64,000 bases of DNA from CAYFPO01 sp964345035 (GCA_964345035.1 CAYFPO010000003.1:62001-126000), one strand, 5' to 3'; positions 27,942-36,407 are shown, counted from the first letter of the stretch. The notes: generated from the sequence alone by a model not told the origin. Numbers and translations are program-made.

Positions 27942-28129
27942 ATTATTCCGTAAGAAGCAGGATTTCAGATATCCTTTTATTTAGTTTACGGTGGGAATCT
28001 CTTCTGAAATCGCAAGTTTCCTTCATCCCGATATTACAACCGGGAAAGGCCTGCTTTTGACTACAGGAATTAAAACTCCCTGGATTTAATTTGAAAGTTC
28101 TGAAATGCACTAACTCCTTACGGAATAAT
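27942..28129. repeat. 188-bp intergenic element with inverted ends
   Basis: Between hflX and the SDF transporter, a perfect 13-bp inverted repeat (ATTATTCCGTAAG at 27942-27954, its complement at 28117-28129) bounds 188 bp with no open frame. The two ends remain similar further inward, both reaching ATTTCAG. Inside are smaller dyads: GATTTCAGA at 27961 against TCTGAAATC at 28003, and TCCCG/CGGGA near 28026-28045. It could be a MITE-like element, a bidirectional terminator region or a structured RNA. I saw no second copy in the window and no clear target-site duplication. Confidence 0.5.
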
Positions 28130-28161
28130 TGGTAAAAGCATTGATTAAAATTTACATAAAT

Positions 28162-29397
28162 TTACATTATATCCTTATATAAATTATCTTCACCTTCTGA
28201 TTTTGCAATTATTGCTGTTCCTACGCTATCACTGAATACATTAACCATCGTTCTGACCATATCCAATGGACGATCCACTGCTAACATTGTTCCTACAATC
28301 AATGCAACTTCCGGATGTGTTCCAAGCCCAACAGCATCTAATACTATAAAAATCATCACCAGCCCAGCAGAAGGAATTCCAGCAGCACCAACGGATGCCA
28401 AAAATGCAGTAATAACAATAACTAATTGTTGTGAAAGATCTAACGGAACACCCAATGCCTGTGCAATAAATAATACGCCGGCACATTCATATAATGCCGT
28501 TCCATCCATATTTACAGTTGCCCCAAGAGGTAGTACGAAACTGGATACTTTATTAGATGCTCCGACCTTATTTTCAACACAGTTGAGAGTTACCGGAAGT
28601 GTGGCTCCCGATGAACTGGTAGAAAAGGCCATTGCCAGTGCTGATGCCATGGCTTTAAAATGACGGATTGGATGTATCTTTGTAAATAAATAGAATAAAA
28701 CCGGAAGAACAATAAACAGATGTATGGTTAATCCGGATGCAATGGTAACCATATAAAGACCGACTGCACGGAAAATATCAAAGCCGGTAGTGGCTATTGC
28801 CTTAATGATTAATCCAAATACACCGATGGGAGCTAATTTTATGATCAAAAATGTAATTTGCATCATAATTTGAAATGCACTGTTAAACCAATTTAAAATC
28901 TGGTTTTGTCGTTCCGATGGAATTTTTGTGATACCAAAACCAAAAAATAATGCAAAAAATATTATTCCCAACATATCCCCAGATGCTGCAGAATTAATGG
29001 GATTCAGTGGAATCATTCGAATTAATATTTCTCCAAGGGAATTCGGTTTTTCTAAATTTGATATATTAAACTGATCGCTGGAAACAGTTATATTTGCGTT
29101 TACTCCAGGTTGTATCATATTTGTTAGAGTGAGCCCTATCATTATTGCAAGGAGAGAGGTACAAAAATAATATAACAGTGTTTTTATTCCAAGACGTGTA
29201 AAATTAGCTGCAGATCCCACACTTGCAACTCCAGTAACTATTGATGTAAAAATAAGTGGTACAATCACCATTTTTAATAATCGGATGAATATATGCCCTA
29301 ATGGAGCAAAAAAGAGCGATCTGTCTCCAAATACCGTACCAACAGCACATCCCAGTATCAATGCAATAAAAATCTGCCAATGTAGTTTTAATTTCAT
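28162..29397 (-). CDS. Dicarboxylate/amino acid:cation symporter (SDF/DAACS family)
   Basis: Inner-membrane secondary transporter of the glutamate/dicarboxylate family, importing C4-dicarboxylates or acidic/neutral amino acids with Na+ or H+. 411 aa. Diagnostic segments are the serine-rich hairpin AFSTSSSGATLPVTL near residue 255, GATVNMDGTALYE near 293 (cation-binding NMDGT) and the second hairpin SVGAAGIPSAGLVMI. Eight membrane helices are evident. Substrate cannot be read from the sequence. Divergent from cutA, sharing a 74-bp intergenic region. Confidence 0.92.
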   Translation of the reverse strand: MKLKLHWQIFIALILGCAVGTVFGDRSLFFAPLGHIFIRLLKMVIVPLIFTSIVTGVASVGSAANFTRLGIKTLLYYFCTSLLAIMIGLTLTNMIQPGVNANITVSSDQFNISNLEKPNSLGEILIRMIPLNPINSAASGDMLGIIFFALFFGFGITKIPSERQNQILNWFNSAFQIMMQITFLIIKLAPIGVFGLIIKAIATTGFDIFRAVGLYMVTIASGLTIHLFIVLPVLFYLFTKIHPIRHFKAMASALAMAFSTSSSGATLPVTLNCVENKVGASNKVSSFVLPLGATVNMDGTALYECAGVLFIAQALGVPLDLSQQLVIVITAFLASVGAAGIPSAGLVMIFIVLDAVGLGTHPEVALIVGTMLAVDRPLDMVRTMVNVFSDSVGTAIIAKSEGEDNLYKDIM

Positions 29398-29410
29398 TTT
29401 ATTCCCATAA

Positions 29411-29450
29411 TTGACTTGGTCAATTTATTAAAAATACAATATGCTATAAT
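29411..29450 (+). promoter_or_regulatory. Promoter of cutA with extended -10, and small dyad
   Basis: TGC-TATAAT at 29442-29450 is an extended -10 with a perfect hexamer, placing transcription start near 29457, about 15 bases before the cutA ATG. TTGAC-TTG-GTCAA at 29411-29423 is a 5-bp dyad that might be an operator shared with the divergent transporter gene. It also contains TTGACT, but that is 28 bp from the -10, too far to be its -35. Confidence 0.5.
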
Positions 29451-29471
29451 GAACAAATAAAGTAAATAAAT

Positions 29472-29780
29472 ATGAAAATTGTAATAACTACCGAAAAAGA
29501 TTCAGATTCAGCATATAAATTGGCAGATCAAATAATTGATAAAAAACTGGGTGGGTGTGTCCAATGTATTTCAAACATTCAATCAAAGTATTTTTGGAAA
29601 GATAAAATTGTAAATGATACAGAAATATTATTGATAATTAAAACTATTAATGAAAAGGTAAATGTATTAAAAGAATTTTTAAAAGAGAATCATTCATATC
29701 AAATACCGGAAATTATACTGATTGATGTAGATTCCTTAACCAAGGATTATAGCGATTGGATACAGAATTATCTAAGGTAA
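29472..29780 (+). CDS. cutA: Divalent-cation tolerance protein CutA
   Basis: Small trimeric CutA1 protein, linked to copper tolerance in E. coli though its mechanism is unsettled. 102 aa. It has the family core GGCVQCISNIQSKYFWKDKI (residues 31-50), the EILLIIKT strand and the SYQIPEIILIDVD motif, all in the usual places. Stands alone with its own promoter. No metal transporter gene is adjacent. Confidence 0.93.
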   Translation: MKIVITTEKDSDSAYKLADQIIDKKLGGCVQCISNIQSKYFWKDKIVNDTEILLIIKTINEKVNVLKEFLKENHSYQIPEIILIDVDSLTKDYSDWIQNYLR

Positions 29781-30209
29781 TTGCTAAATATCCTGTATAA
29801 ACTGATATTATATTGTATTACCGATAACATATATTATGTAAAGTTATAGAAATGTTTAATAATGATAGAATCACCTTCTTAAACCAGGAATCCCGGCGAT
29901 TTTTCTTTTTATGTATATTTTTTTAAATTACCAGCTTGAATCCTGATAAAGTCAAAAGTAACCATTCCAGTAGGAAAAATAAATGCAGCTTCTTGTCCAG
30001 TAAATTAACAGACCCAAATGAGATATGGCATTATTTTTAACACACTCCAAGAATAAATTGCACTTAATTCATAAAATCACCCATGAAGTTGATCCAGTGG
30101 TTTTGTTTAATGAGTTTTGTCAAAGTACTCTTTCATTTATTATTTGTATTAATTGCTTCAAAATTCCATTTAGTTGTGAATTGACTATATCAGGAGTTGT
30201 TCTTCCTTC
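29781..30209. other. 429-bp intergenic region, no confident gene
   Basis: Lies between the convergent cutA and TorD-like genes. A 68-codon plus-strand frame (30025-30231) overlaps the end of the chaperone gene and has no convincing ribosome site or family resemblance. On the minus strand, short protein-like pieces occur in different frames separated by stops (for example GQEAAFIFPTGMVTFDF near 29930-29995). These could be a decayed gene, but I cannot name it with confidence. No hairpin with a T-run was found. Confidence 0.3.
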
Positions 30210-30812
30210 TTATACTTTATCCCCCGAATAGAAGATAACCTCTTCTGAAATAAATGAATTTAACAGGGTGCCTAAATTTGAATAGAAATCATCTTTTGAT
30301 TTTTTTAATAACTTTTTTGCGAATTCACCTGTCCATTTACTCAAATGGTTTGTTAGAAATTTTTTTGATATTGTTTCTTTTGATGTATCATTTTTCACAA
30401 CGGAATTAAAAATCAGGTAATACATAAATTCTAATTCTGTGGATATATGGTCTGGTGGTTCCTTATTGTCATCGTTGGGATTAAGACCGGCATCAACATA
30501 ATATTCAATAGCATCAATAGTTGATTCTCCCATAACCAAACCTTGGGGGTCAAGATAAACAGAACTAAATGGCGCTGCTTCAACCTGATAAGGACCAACA
30601 AATAACCTGGAGTATTCTATTTGTAAATCCTTCAGAGTATTCTCGTGCTCCAATCTTGTTACGAGTGTATTAACAAGTGTTTCAAATTTGGGGGAAAGAT
30701 TGCTAAATGTGTCAAATATCGTAGATGACAGTTCTGTTAACCTTTTGTCCGGATACTTAAACAATTCTGAAAGAATTTTATATGCATTTGCTCGATATAC
30801 ACTTGGTTGCAT
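30210..30812 (-). CDS. TorD/DmsD-family molybdoenzyme chaperone
   Basis: Cytoplasmic chaperone that escorts a molybdopterin enzyme through cofactor loading and Tat export. 200 aa, all-helical, with the diagnostic YSRLFVGPYQVEAAPFSSVYLD near residues 64-85 and the later HISTELEFMYYL. It is the last gene of the minus-strand operon, 17 bp after the ferredoxin subunit. Its client is almost certainly the catalytic subunit at 31532. In arsenate reductase operons the equivalent gene is called arrD; that label is inference. Confidence 0.88.
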   Translation of the reverse strand: MQPSVYRANAYKILSELFKYPDKRLTELSSTIFDTFSNLSPKFETLVNTLVTRLEHENTLKDLQIEYSRLFVGPYQVEAAPFSSVYLDPQGLVMGESTIDAIEYYVDAGLNPNDDNKEPPDHISTELEFMYYLIFNSVVKNDTSKETISKKFLTNHLSKWTGEFAKKLLKKSKDDFYSNLGTLLNSFISEEVIFYSGDKV

Positions 30813-30829
30813 TGTGATATGGTTCTTAT

Positions 30830-31519
30830 CTAGAATTCGTCAATGTAAAACACTTTTGGTTTAGTTCCTTTACTTGGTAACAGGGTCCGTACTGAACGCA
30901 TATTTATGAGTGTTTTTTCTTTGCTGTTTAGGTTATCCAAATCAACTAAGAGCCGCGCTTCTGCGGGACATACTTCAACACACCAGGGCTTTTCACCATC
31001 TGCAAGGCGGTGGTCGCACAGGGTGCATTTTTCTACAATACCCTTCCGCCTAACACCTTCATAGGTTTTAGCACGGTCCGGATTGTAGTGGGGAAATGGT
31101 ACACCATCAAATTTGTCCGCCACTTCTTTTGCACTCGCGGTAATACCCGGTATTGTTTCCTCTTTGTCATTACGCCATTGGTGTTGTTTTTCTTCATTAA
31201 AGCTTATTACATCGTAAGGGCAGGCCAGTTCACAACTTCTACAGCCGATACAAATATCTGGATCATGCAATGTCAATCCGTCTTCATTCTTATGCATAGC
31301 TTCGGTGGGACAGGCTTTAATACATGCTGCATTCTCGCAATGATTGCATAATTTCGGAATATATTTCCACTTTACATTTGGGAAGACACCCGTGGTTTCT
31401 TGGGTATGAAAAGACCAGCTAATATTGTGATCTAGATTGTTTTCGGTTTTACATGCAATATCACACCCTGCACATCCGACGCAGTTATTTAGATCAATTA
31501 TCATTCCGTAGTTAGCCAT
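30830..31519 (-). CDS. arrB: Four-cluster ferredoxin subunit of molybdopterin oxidoreductase (ArrB/PsrB-like)
   Basis: Electron-transfer subunit with four [4Fe-4S] cysteine groups: CVGCAGCDIAC (near residue 13), CNHCENAACIKAC (near 58), CIGCRSCELAC (near 91), and CTLCDHRLADGEKPWC with its following CPAEA (near 165-185). 229 aa, the length of DmsB/PsrB/ArrB proteins. It passes electrons from the NrfD-type membrane subunit to the catalytic subunit. It lies 12 bp after the catalytic gene and 17 bp before the chaperone. The arr name follows the catalytic subunit's active site. By itself this protein does not distinguish arr from psr. Confidence 0.88.
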   Translation of the reverse strand: MANYGMIIDLNNCVGCAGCDIACKTENNLDHNISWSFHTQETTGVFPNVKWKYIPKLCNHCENAACIKACPTEAMHKNEDGLTLHDPDICIGCRSCELACPYDVISFNEEKQHQWRNDKEETIPGITASAKEVADKFDGVPFPHYNPDRAKTYEGVRRKGIVEKCTLCDHRLADGEKPWCVEVCPAEARLLVDLDNLNSKEKTLINMRSVRTLLPSKGTKPKVFYIDEF

Positions 31520-31531
31520 AAGATTTCTCCT

Positions 31532-34078
31532 TTAACTAATTTTTGTAAGATTAACACGAGTTACACCGCCGTGCCTTGCGGTACTCCCACTCAGACGGTC
31601 ATAATCGGGCGGCAACAAAGCATTATTATTTCCGCCCCTTGCTTCACCTTTTGCAAAATCTTTTGAAGCGATACGGCCATAAGCCCAATGTCCTTGCCCA
31701 TAACATTTTGTTATGGTACCGGGGCGAACGCCTTCCCACAGCTTCACATGACAGTTTAACTCACCGCTTGGTGATTGTAATTTTATCAAATCGCCATTTT
31801 TTAATGAAAACTGTTTTGCATCTATCGGGTTGATTTTTGCAACATCATCCCATTTTTCATCACCGGGATCTGCATCTTTATGTGCAAGATACCAGGTAAT
31901 ATTTGCAGATCGGCCCTCACGATTTAATCGCGAACGATGTTCAAAAAATATAAATGGATATTTCTTTGGGTCACCGCGCCTGAATGCAGGTTCATAATGA
32001 GGGATAAAAGCGATTTCATCCTTTGCTAAATAATCACATTCGTTAAGAACATGATTAATACTCACACCATGTTTTTCTGCGTGTGCAGCTAAGGATTTTT
32101 TGAGTGTTTCACTATAAAATTCGAACTTTTTAGTTTTGGTCCCAAAGTTGCCCCATTTTTTACGATAGGGATATTTTTTTGAATTCCAAACACCTTTTTC
32201 GTAAAGGTCATTCCAGCCTTTGGGGGCATCTCCATATTTGCCATAGTTTTTATGGTTTTTATCCCAAAGCGGGTTTGTATAGTACTTTAAGGCAAATAAC
32301 GAAAATTCAAGACTGTTTTTGGGTTCCAATCCGGTTTCAGGATCTTTGAATTCGGTCTTGAAACAATTCAGGAGATTTGGGAATCCTTTCTTATTCAGAC
32401 TTTCAGCAATTAACCATGGCACTTCAGTTTCATCCATTTTAGTATCCCAGATGGGTTCAAGAATAGGTTTATTAAGGGCTGCGTAAGCATATAAGTTTTG
32501 TTTACTCTTAATAAAGCCATACTTTTCAAACATTTGGTGACTGGCAGGTAGTACAATATCTGCGAAGTGGCTCATCTCGGATGCATGGGTTGTTATGTGA
32601 GCAAAAAAGGGCAGTTTTGTTAATGCTTTTTCCCACCGGTCGGCTCCACTGCAGGAAAAGGCAAAATTATTCCAATACCCAATGACCACTTTTATATCAT
32701 AGGGTTTTTCTGCGAGAATTGCGTCAGCTGCATTATTGGTTACCACACCTTTCCCTGATTTACCTTTTTTTAGGGCAGGGAACTTGAGTGAACCCCGTTG
32801 GTCCATTTTTTTATGTTTGTTCCCGGCCTTTGCAATATCATCGTAATAAGATTTATAAGAAGGCACTTTATTTACGGGAATTTTAGCTGAACGTACGGTA
32901 CCGCCTTCATTGTCCACAGAACCGACCAGCCCATTCAAAGCATGCGCAGCCATAGCACTGTACCCACCGCGTACGTGCATTGAAGCACCCGGAGATAACC
33001 ATGAAATTGCTCTCGGGGCAGCGTCTGCGAATCCTTTTGCAACGCGGATGATTTGTTCTGCCGGGATGCCGGCACGTTTTTCTGCCCACGACGGTGTTCT
33101 GTCTTTGAGTTCTAAATTCCACCATTTTATTAAACCGTTTGTATGAATTTCCTTAAATAACGTTTCATCAATTTCCTGGCCTGCTACAAAATGATTTTTA
33201 CCATCAATAAAATCACCGACAAATTCTTTAGACCACATTCCATTTTTTAAAATGGTATGTGCAATAGCAACAGCCAGAGCACCATCTTCTCCGGGTATAA
33301 CAGGCAGCCATTCATTTGCTTTAGTAGCAGTAGCGGACAATCTTGGGTCAACTACAGCTATTTGTGCCTGTTTGCGAACTTGTCCCCATATACTTGTTGC
33401 GTGAGGGACTTGGCGGTTAGAGGCAAGCGGATCAGCACCCCAACTTAAAACATAGCGAGTCCTTTCCAAATCATAATCTCTGTATCCCCAATATCCTTCC
33501 GTAAAAAAAGCGCCAAATTTTTCACTTTCAGCACAAATAGCGCTATGGGATATACCATTGGGTGATCCAAAAACCTTTGGCATCACTTCATAAATAATGT
33601 CTCGCATGTATGTATAACGACCTCTGAATACCACAAATTTGTGTGTTTCATTGGACCGTCTTAAGTCCATCATTCTATCGGTAATTGCATCTATGGCTTC
33701 TTCCCATGTAATCGGAATAAACTTTGGATTTTCGTGGCGTCCCTTTTTCGGATTTGTTCGCTTCATGGGCACTTTGATTCTATCGGGATCATACAGCTGT
33801 TGGATGGCCATGTGTGACCGGACACAGGCTTTCCCATGATTTGCTTTTGAGTAATCATTGCCATTCACTTTTACTGCTCGGCCACCTACAACATTAACCT
33901 TAACCGGACACCATGTTGTACATCCCTGGCAAACACTCGTCATCCAGCTTGATATATTTGCGGTGCTATCTTTTGTCTCCTTAAAAGCACCCAAAAGGGG
34001 GAAGCCATTCGCTAATCCCAATATACCTAAACCAGTAATTGTAGAGAGTGATAGAAATTCTTTTCTTGTGATTCCCAT
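31532..34078 (-). CDS. arrA: Molybdopterin oxidoreductase catalytic subunit, ArrA-like (respiratory arsenate reductase)
   Basis: Large Mo-bisMGD enzyme of the DMSO reductase superfamily, 848 aa. N-terminal export signal with an RK in place of the Tat twin arginine (TRKEFLSL), then a [4Fe-4S] site C50xxC53xxxC57...C85. The active-site stretch has Arg154-Tyr155 (RGRY), His178-Ser179, Cys182 as likely Mo ligand (HSAICAESEK), Lys187 and Tyr199. As I recall, Shewanella ArrA has Arg165, Tyr166, His189, Ser190, Cys193, Lys198 and Tyr210; all seven match here at a constant offset of 11. Polysulfide and thiosulfate reductases lack this set. The likely reaction is arsenate to arsenite in the periplasm during anaerobic respiration. 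A different oxyanion remains possible. Family assignment is very secure; the substrate is less so. Confidence 0.82.
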   Translation of the reverse strand: MGITRKEFLSLSTITGLGILGLANGFPLLGAFKETKDSTANISSWMTSVCQGCTTWCPVKVNVVGGRAVKVNGNDYSKANHGKACVRSHMAIQQLYDPDRIKVPMKRTNPKKGRHENPKFIPITWEEAIDAITDRMMDLRRSNETHKFVVFRGRYTYMRDIIYEVMPKVFGSPNGISHSAICAESEKFGAFFTEGYWGYRDYDLERTRYVLSWGADPLASNRQVPHATSIWGQVRKQAQIAVVDPRLSATATKANEWLPVIPGEDGALAVAIAHTILKNGMWSKEFVGDFIDGKNHFVAGQEIDETLFKEIHTNGLIKWWNLELKDRTPSWAEKRAGIPAEQIIRVAKGFADAAPRAISWLSPGASMHVRGGYSAMAAHALNGLVGSVDNEGGTVRSAKIPVNKVPSYKSYYDDIAKAGNKHKKMDQRGSLKFPALKKGKSGKGVVTNNAADAILAEKPYDIKVVIGYWNNFAFSCSGADRWEKALTKLPFFAHITTHASEMSHFADIVLPASHQMFEKYGFIKSKQNLYAYAALNKPILEPIWDTKMDETEVPWLIAESLNKKGFPNLLNCFKTEFKDPETGLEPKNSLEFSLFALKYYTNPLWDKNHKNYGKYGDAPKGWNDLYEKGVWNSKKYPYRKKWGNFGTKTKKFEFYSETLKKSLAAHAEKHGVSINHVLNECDYLAKDEIAFIPHYEPAFRRGDPKKYPFIFFEHRSRLNREGRSANITWYLAHKDADPGDEKWDDVAKINPIDAKQFSLKNGDLIKLQSPSGELNCHVKLWEGVRPGTITKCYGQGHWAYGRIASKDFAKGEARGGNNNALLPPDYDRLSGSTARHGGVTRVNLTKIS

Positions 34079-34095
34079 AATGATACTCCTTTTAG

Positions 34096-35010
34096 TTAAA
34101 ATTGAAACCCAGCAGATATGTGTATTTGCCCGCCGATAATCATTAAATGTTTCATTGTAAATCCGCCAAAGAGGATGAGTACACAGATTAAGATTGTCAT
34201 GAAATTAGGCAGCTCGCGTTCCCGTCTCATTATTGACCTAAAACACAGGAGCATTGGTATAATTGTGCCCCCAAACAAAACAATCAACGTCCAGATAACA
34301 CCATAATTTTCCATAAAAATACCAAAGCTTAATCCCTGTTCAAGGTCTAATCTTCCAGAGTAATATTGCCATAAAATAATCGATATTAATTGCACGATTA
34401 AAAGAATGATGAACATTACTCTAAAGCGATCTAATCCTAAGGGAAGATGAATTTTGGCTTCTTCACCATGATCTTTATGTCCACCTTTTTTTAGCTGTTG
34501 AAACAGGAGGACAAAAGCAATTCCTGATGTTAAAGAAGATGCAATAAACATGCCCGGGGTAAGTTCTGACCATAACACTCTCCCCAATGATGACATATAT
34601 AATCCGTGGTACAAACCGACCGAAAGTGCCAGAAAAGACCCTACAATTTTTACAAAATGCATCTGAGGTTTGTGGTGAAAATTCTTATAAACTAAATAAG
34701 CATAATATGTAGAGAATATGACAAAGAATGTTTGTAAAAATACACCAATTGACATAACGGATTGAAGATTGATATTCCAGAAGGTTTTAATAAACCTAGA
34801 GGGAACGCCCAATTTCCAGATAAGAATTAATAATCCGGATATGACAGTGACCGGTGCAATATAAGCACCGAGTTTAATTGAAAGGGTGTGTTCTTCCTTG
34901 TCGTAAATACTTAATAAAACAGACAGCAAAAATGCACCAACACCAATCCCCCCTAAAAATAAATCAATGGTTACACGAACATCCCAGGCACCTAAATTCA
35001 AATAATCCAT
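34096..35010 (-). CDS. NrfD/PsrC-type quinol-oxidising membrane subunit
   Basis: Integral membrane protein of 304 aa with about eight or nine hydrophobic helices. It belongs to the NrfD/PsrC family that anchors molybdoenzyme complexes and takes electrons from the quinol pool. Visible landmarks are the N-terminal WDVRVTIDLFLGGIGVGAFLL and the LGVPSRFIKTFWNI loop after helix 2, typical of the family. It lies 17 bp upstream of the catalytic gene in the same operon. It would connect the ArrA-like enzyme to menaquinol and correspond to ArrC where present. Confidence 0.9.
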   Translation of the reverse strand: MDYLNLGAWDVRVTIDLFLGGIGVGAFLLSVLLSIYDKEEHTLSIKLGAYIAPVTVISGLLILIWKLGVPSRFIKTFWNINLQSVMSIGVFLQTFFVIFSTYYAYLVYKNFHHKPQMHFVKIVGSFLALSVGLYHGLYMSSLGRVLWSELTPGMFIASSLTSGIAFVLLFQQLKKGGHKDHGEEAKIHLPLGLDRFRVMFIILLIVQLISIILWQYYSGRLDLEQGLSFGIFMENYGVIWTLIVLFGGTIIPMLLCFRSIMRRERELPNFMTILICVLILFGGFTMKHLMIIGGQIHISAGFQF

Positions 35011-35058
35011 GGTTATCTCCTTAATTTTGTTGAATTGGTAAAATCATAATTTCTACAG

Positions 35059-36009
35059 TTAAAACTTGAACTGAAAGTTTATAAAAAAGACAGTTGTTTT
35101 ATCTTCTCCACCGACAGTTGTCATTCTTAGGTTTGGTGCAATATAAAGACCTTTACCCGGCTTAAGTTCTATACCAGCTATTATGTAATCTTCGCCATCA
35201 TTGTCTGTATTTGTATCCGGGTCAAACATATCATATCGCCCAAAAATATTGATCTTATCTGAAACCTTGTAAACCGCATAAGACGAAATAAGTTGTTCGG
35301 ACTGATCAATACCACCATCTTTTTTAGAATTAAACTCAACGCCGAGTCTAACATTATTCCCTGCATATCCGCCAAATATTCCCTGTACGGTTTCATTTTC
35401 AACAGTTACAGAGTCAACATCATAGGGCTCATAAGAAAAAACCAATCCCGCATTGAAACCATCTTTTGAAGAAAGTTTTTTCTGTCCAATCATCCCAAGA
35501 AATGAAATCTTTTTGTGTGAATCATCTTCGCTTTTCTTATAGCCTACACCATTTGTGTAAAGAGCACTAATAAAGATATTCCTGCCAAAAGTATTTGAAT
35601 ATCCAATCCCCATGTCTGCAGAACTCGAGAACTTATTTTTATCCATCGCCGATTTTTCAATGAAGCGATAACCCCAGGTTTTTTCCTGCACACCAAATAT
35701 ATTCATACCCTGCAATCCTATTGTTATTTTCCCGTTCGTAGTTTTCCAATCAACTTTGGCATTTTTTAGATAAACATTTTTAGGGGAGTTTTTATAGTCA
35801 ATATCGGTCTGGATCTTAATGCTCAGATTCTCATCCAGGTTATTAGTAAAGGTTAAATAAACTCTGGAGACTTTAAACCCGGCATCATTTTCTGCATTTT
35901 CAGTAAAATCGTATGAATAATCATAAAATACAAGATTTCCAATTTTTGGATTTCCATAAATAACTGTTACACACACAGTAATCAAAAATATTATTATTCG
36001 TTTAAACAT
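35059..36009 (-). CDS. Porin-like outer-membrane protein, first large gene of the molybdoenzyme operon
   Basis: A 316-residue exported beta-barrel: signal peptide (MFKRIIIFLITVCVTVIYG), then many amphipathic strands (GFKVSRVYLTFTNNL, KINIFGRYDMFDPDT) and an aromatic C-terminus (FFINFQFKF). The pattern resembles phosphate-selective porin O/P-type channels. It is 48 bp upstream of the NrfD gene with a good AAAGGAG ribosome site. Being first in a respiratory operon suggests it admits the substrate oxyanion to the periplasm; that is inference. Confidence 0.7.
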   Translation of the reverse strand: MFKRIIIFLITVCVTVIYGNPKIGNLVFYDYSYDFTENAENDAGFKVSRVYLTFTNNLDENLSIKIQTDIDYKNSPKNVYLKNAKVDWKTTNGKITIGLQGMNIFGVQEKTWGYRFIEKSAMDKNKFSSSADMGIGYSNTFGRNIFISALYTNGVGYKKSEDDSHKKISFLGMIGQKKLSSKDGFNAGLVFSYEPYDVDSVTVENETVQGIFGGYAGNNVRLGVEFNSKKDGGIDQSEQLISSYAVYKVSDKINIFGRYDMFDPDTNTDNDGEDYIIAGIELKPGKGLYIAPNLRMTTVGGEDKTTVFFINFQFKF

Positions 36010-36046
36010 GGTTTTCTCCTTTATTTAATTAACCAAAGTTTTTTAT

Positions 36047-36169
36047 TCATAATGCTTCTGCCATATCCCTTTCATCCACAGGGTAATTCTTTGATTGTGC
36101 TTCAAGGAACATTACAGCTTGAACAGCATATTGATATAAATTTGAATATAAATGTGAAATAATCAACAT
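36047..36169 (-). CDS. Possible 40-aa leader protein of the molybdoenzyme operon
   Basis: An open frame from ATG 36169 to a TGA ending 36047, in the same direction as and 37 bp upstream of the porin gene. The 40-residue product has a mixed helical N-half (HLYSNLYQYAVQAVMFLEAQ) and an acidic C-terminus (DERDMAEAL). Its composition is more protein-like than the surrounding AT-rich DNA. No clear ribosome site precedes the ATG. It could be a small accessory protein, a translated leader, or chance. Confidence 0.33.
   Translation of the reverse strand: MLIISHLYSNLYQYAVQAVMFLEAQSKNYPVDERDMAEAL
36101..36123. promoter_or_regulatory. Candidate LysR-type operator dyad
   Basis: Perfect inverted repeat TTCAAG-N11-CTTGAA, 23 bp, about 92-114 bp upstream of the porin start in the divergent region between the molybdoenzyme operon and lysR. 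Dyads with an 11-base spacer and this location relative to the target promoter fit LysR-type recognition sites. It also lies inside the possible 40-aa leader frame, so it could be a coding coincidence. Confidence 0.4.
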
Positions 36170-36386
36170 ATTTACGATAATTTGGTCTATTTATCTTATA
36201 ATAAATTAGAGCTATATTTTTATATATATCAAATATGATTTAGTAAAATATAGTATTAATGTAGCTTATGGGTTTAACAAGAAGATTGATTTATTTTTAT
36301 AGGTGGTATTAGAGGATATATTTTAAAATATCTCAGAAATTATTTTTAATTAGTTAGAAATATTCCTAAATATTGGTAATTTACTA

Positions 36387-36401
36387 TAGTTAGTATAACT
36401 A
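36387..36401. promoter_or_regulatory. 15-bp palindrome just before lysR start
   Basis: TAGTTA-GTA-TAACTA, a perfect 6-bp-arm palindrome ending 6 bases before the lysR ATG (36408). It occupies the place of a ribosome site, and no Shine-Dalgarno sequence is visible. It may be an autoregulatory operator or a structured leader. Confidence 0.33.
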
Positions 36402-36407
36402 ATAGTT

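Noticed and set aside
29411..29450. TTGACT and TATAAT as a paired sigma-70 promoter
   Set aside because: The spacer is 28 bp, too long. The extended -10 alone was kept.
29880..29995. Minus-strand protein-like fragments (FIFPTG segment) suggesting a decayed PLP-dependent enzyme such as threonine aldolase
   Set aside because: Only a short stretch resembles anything, the frames shift and stop, and no second motif supports the identity.
30025..30231. 68-codon plus-strand frame between cutA and the TorD-like gene
   Set aside because: Overlaps the end of the chaperone gene, no ribosome site, no family resemblance.
31532..34078. Calling the molybdoenzyme polysulfide or thiosulfate reductase
   Set aside because: The RGRY, HSAIC and downstream Lys/Tyr pattern fits ArrA better. 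Kept only as an alternative.
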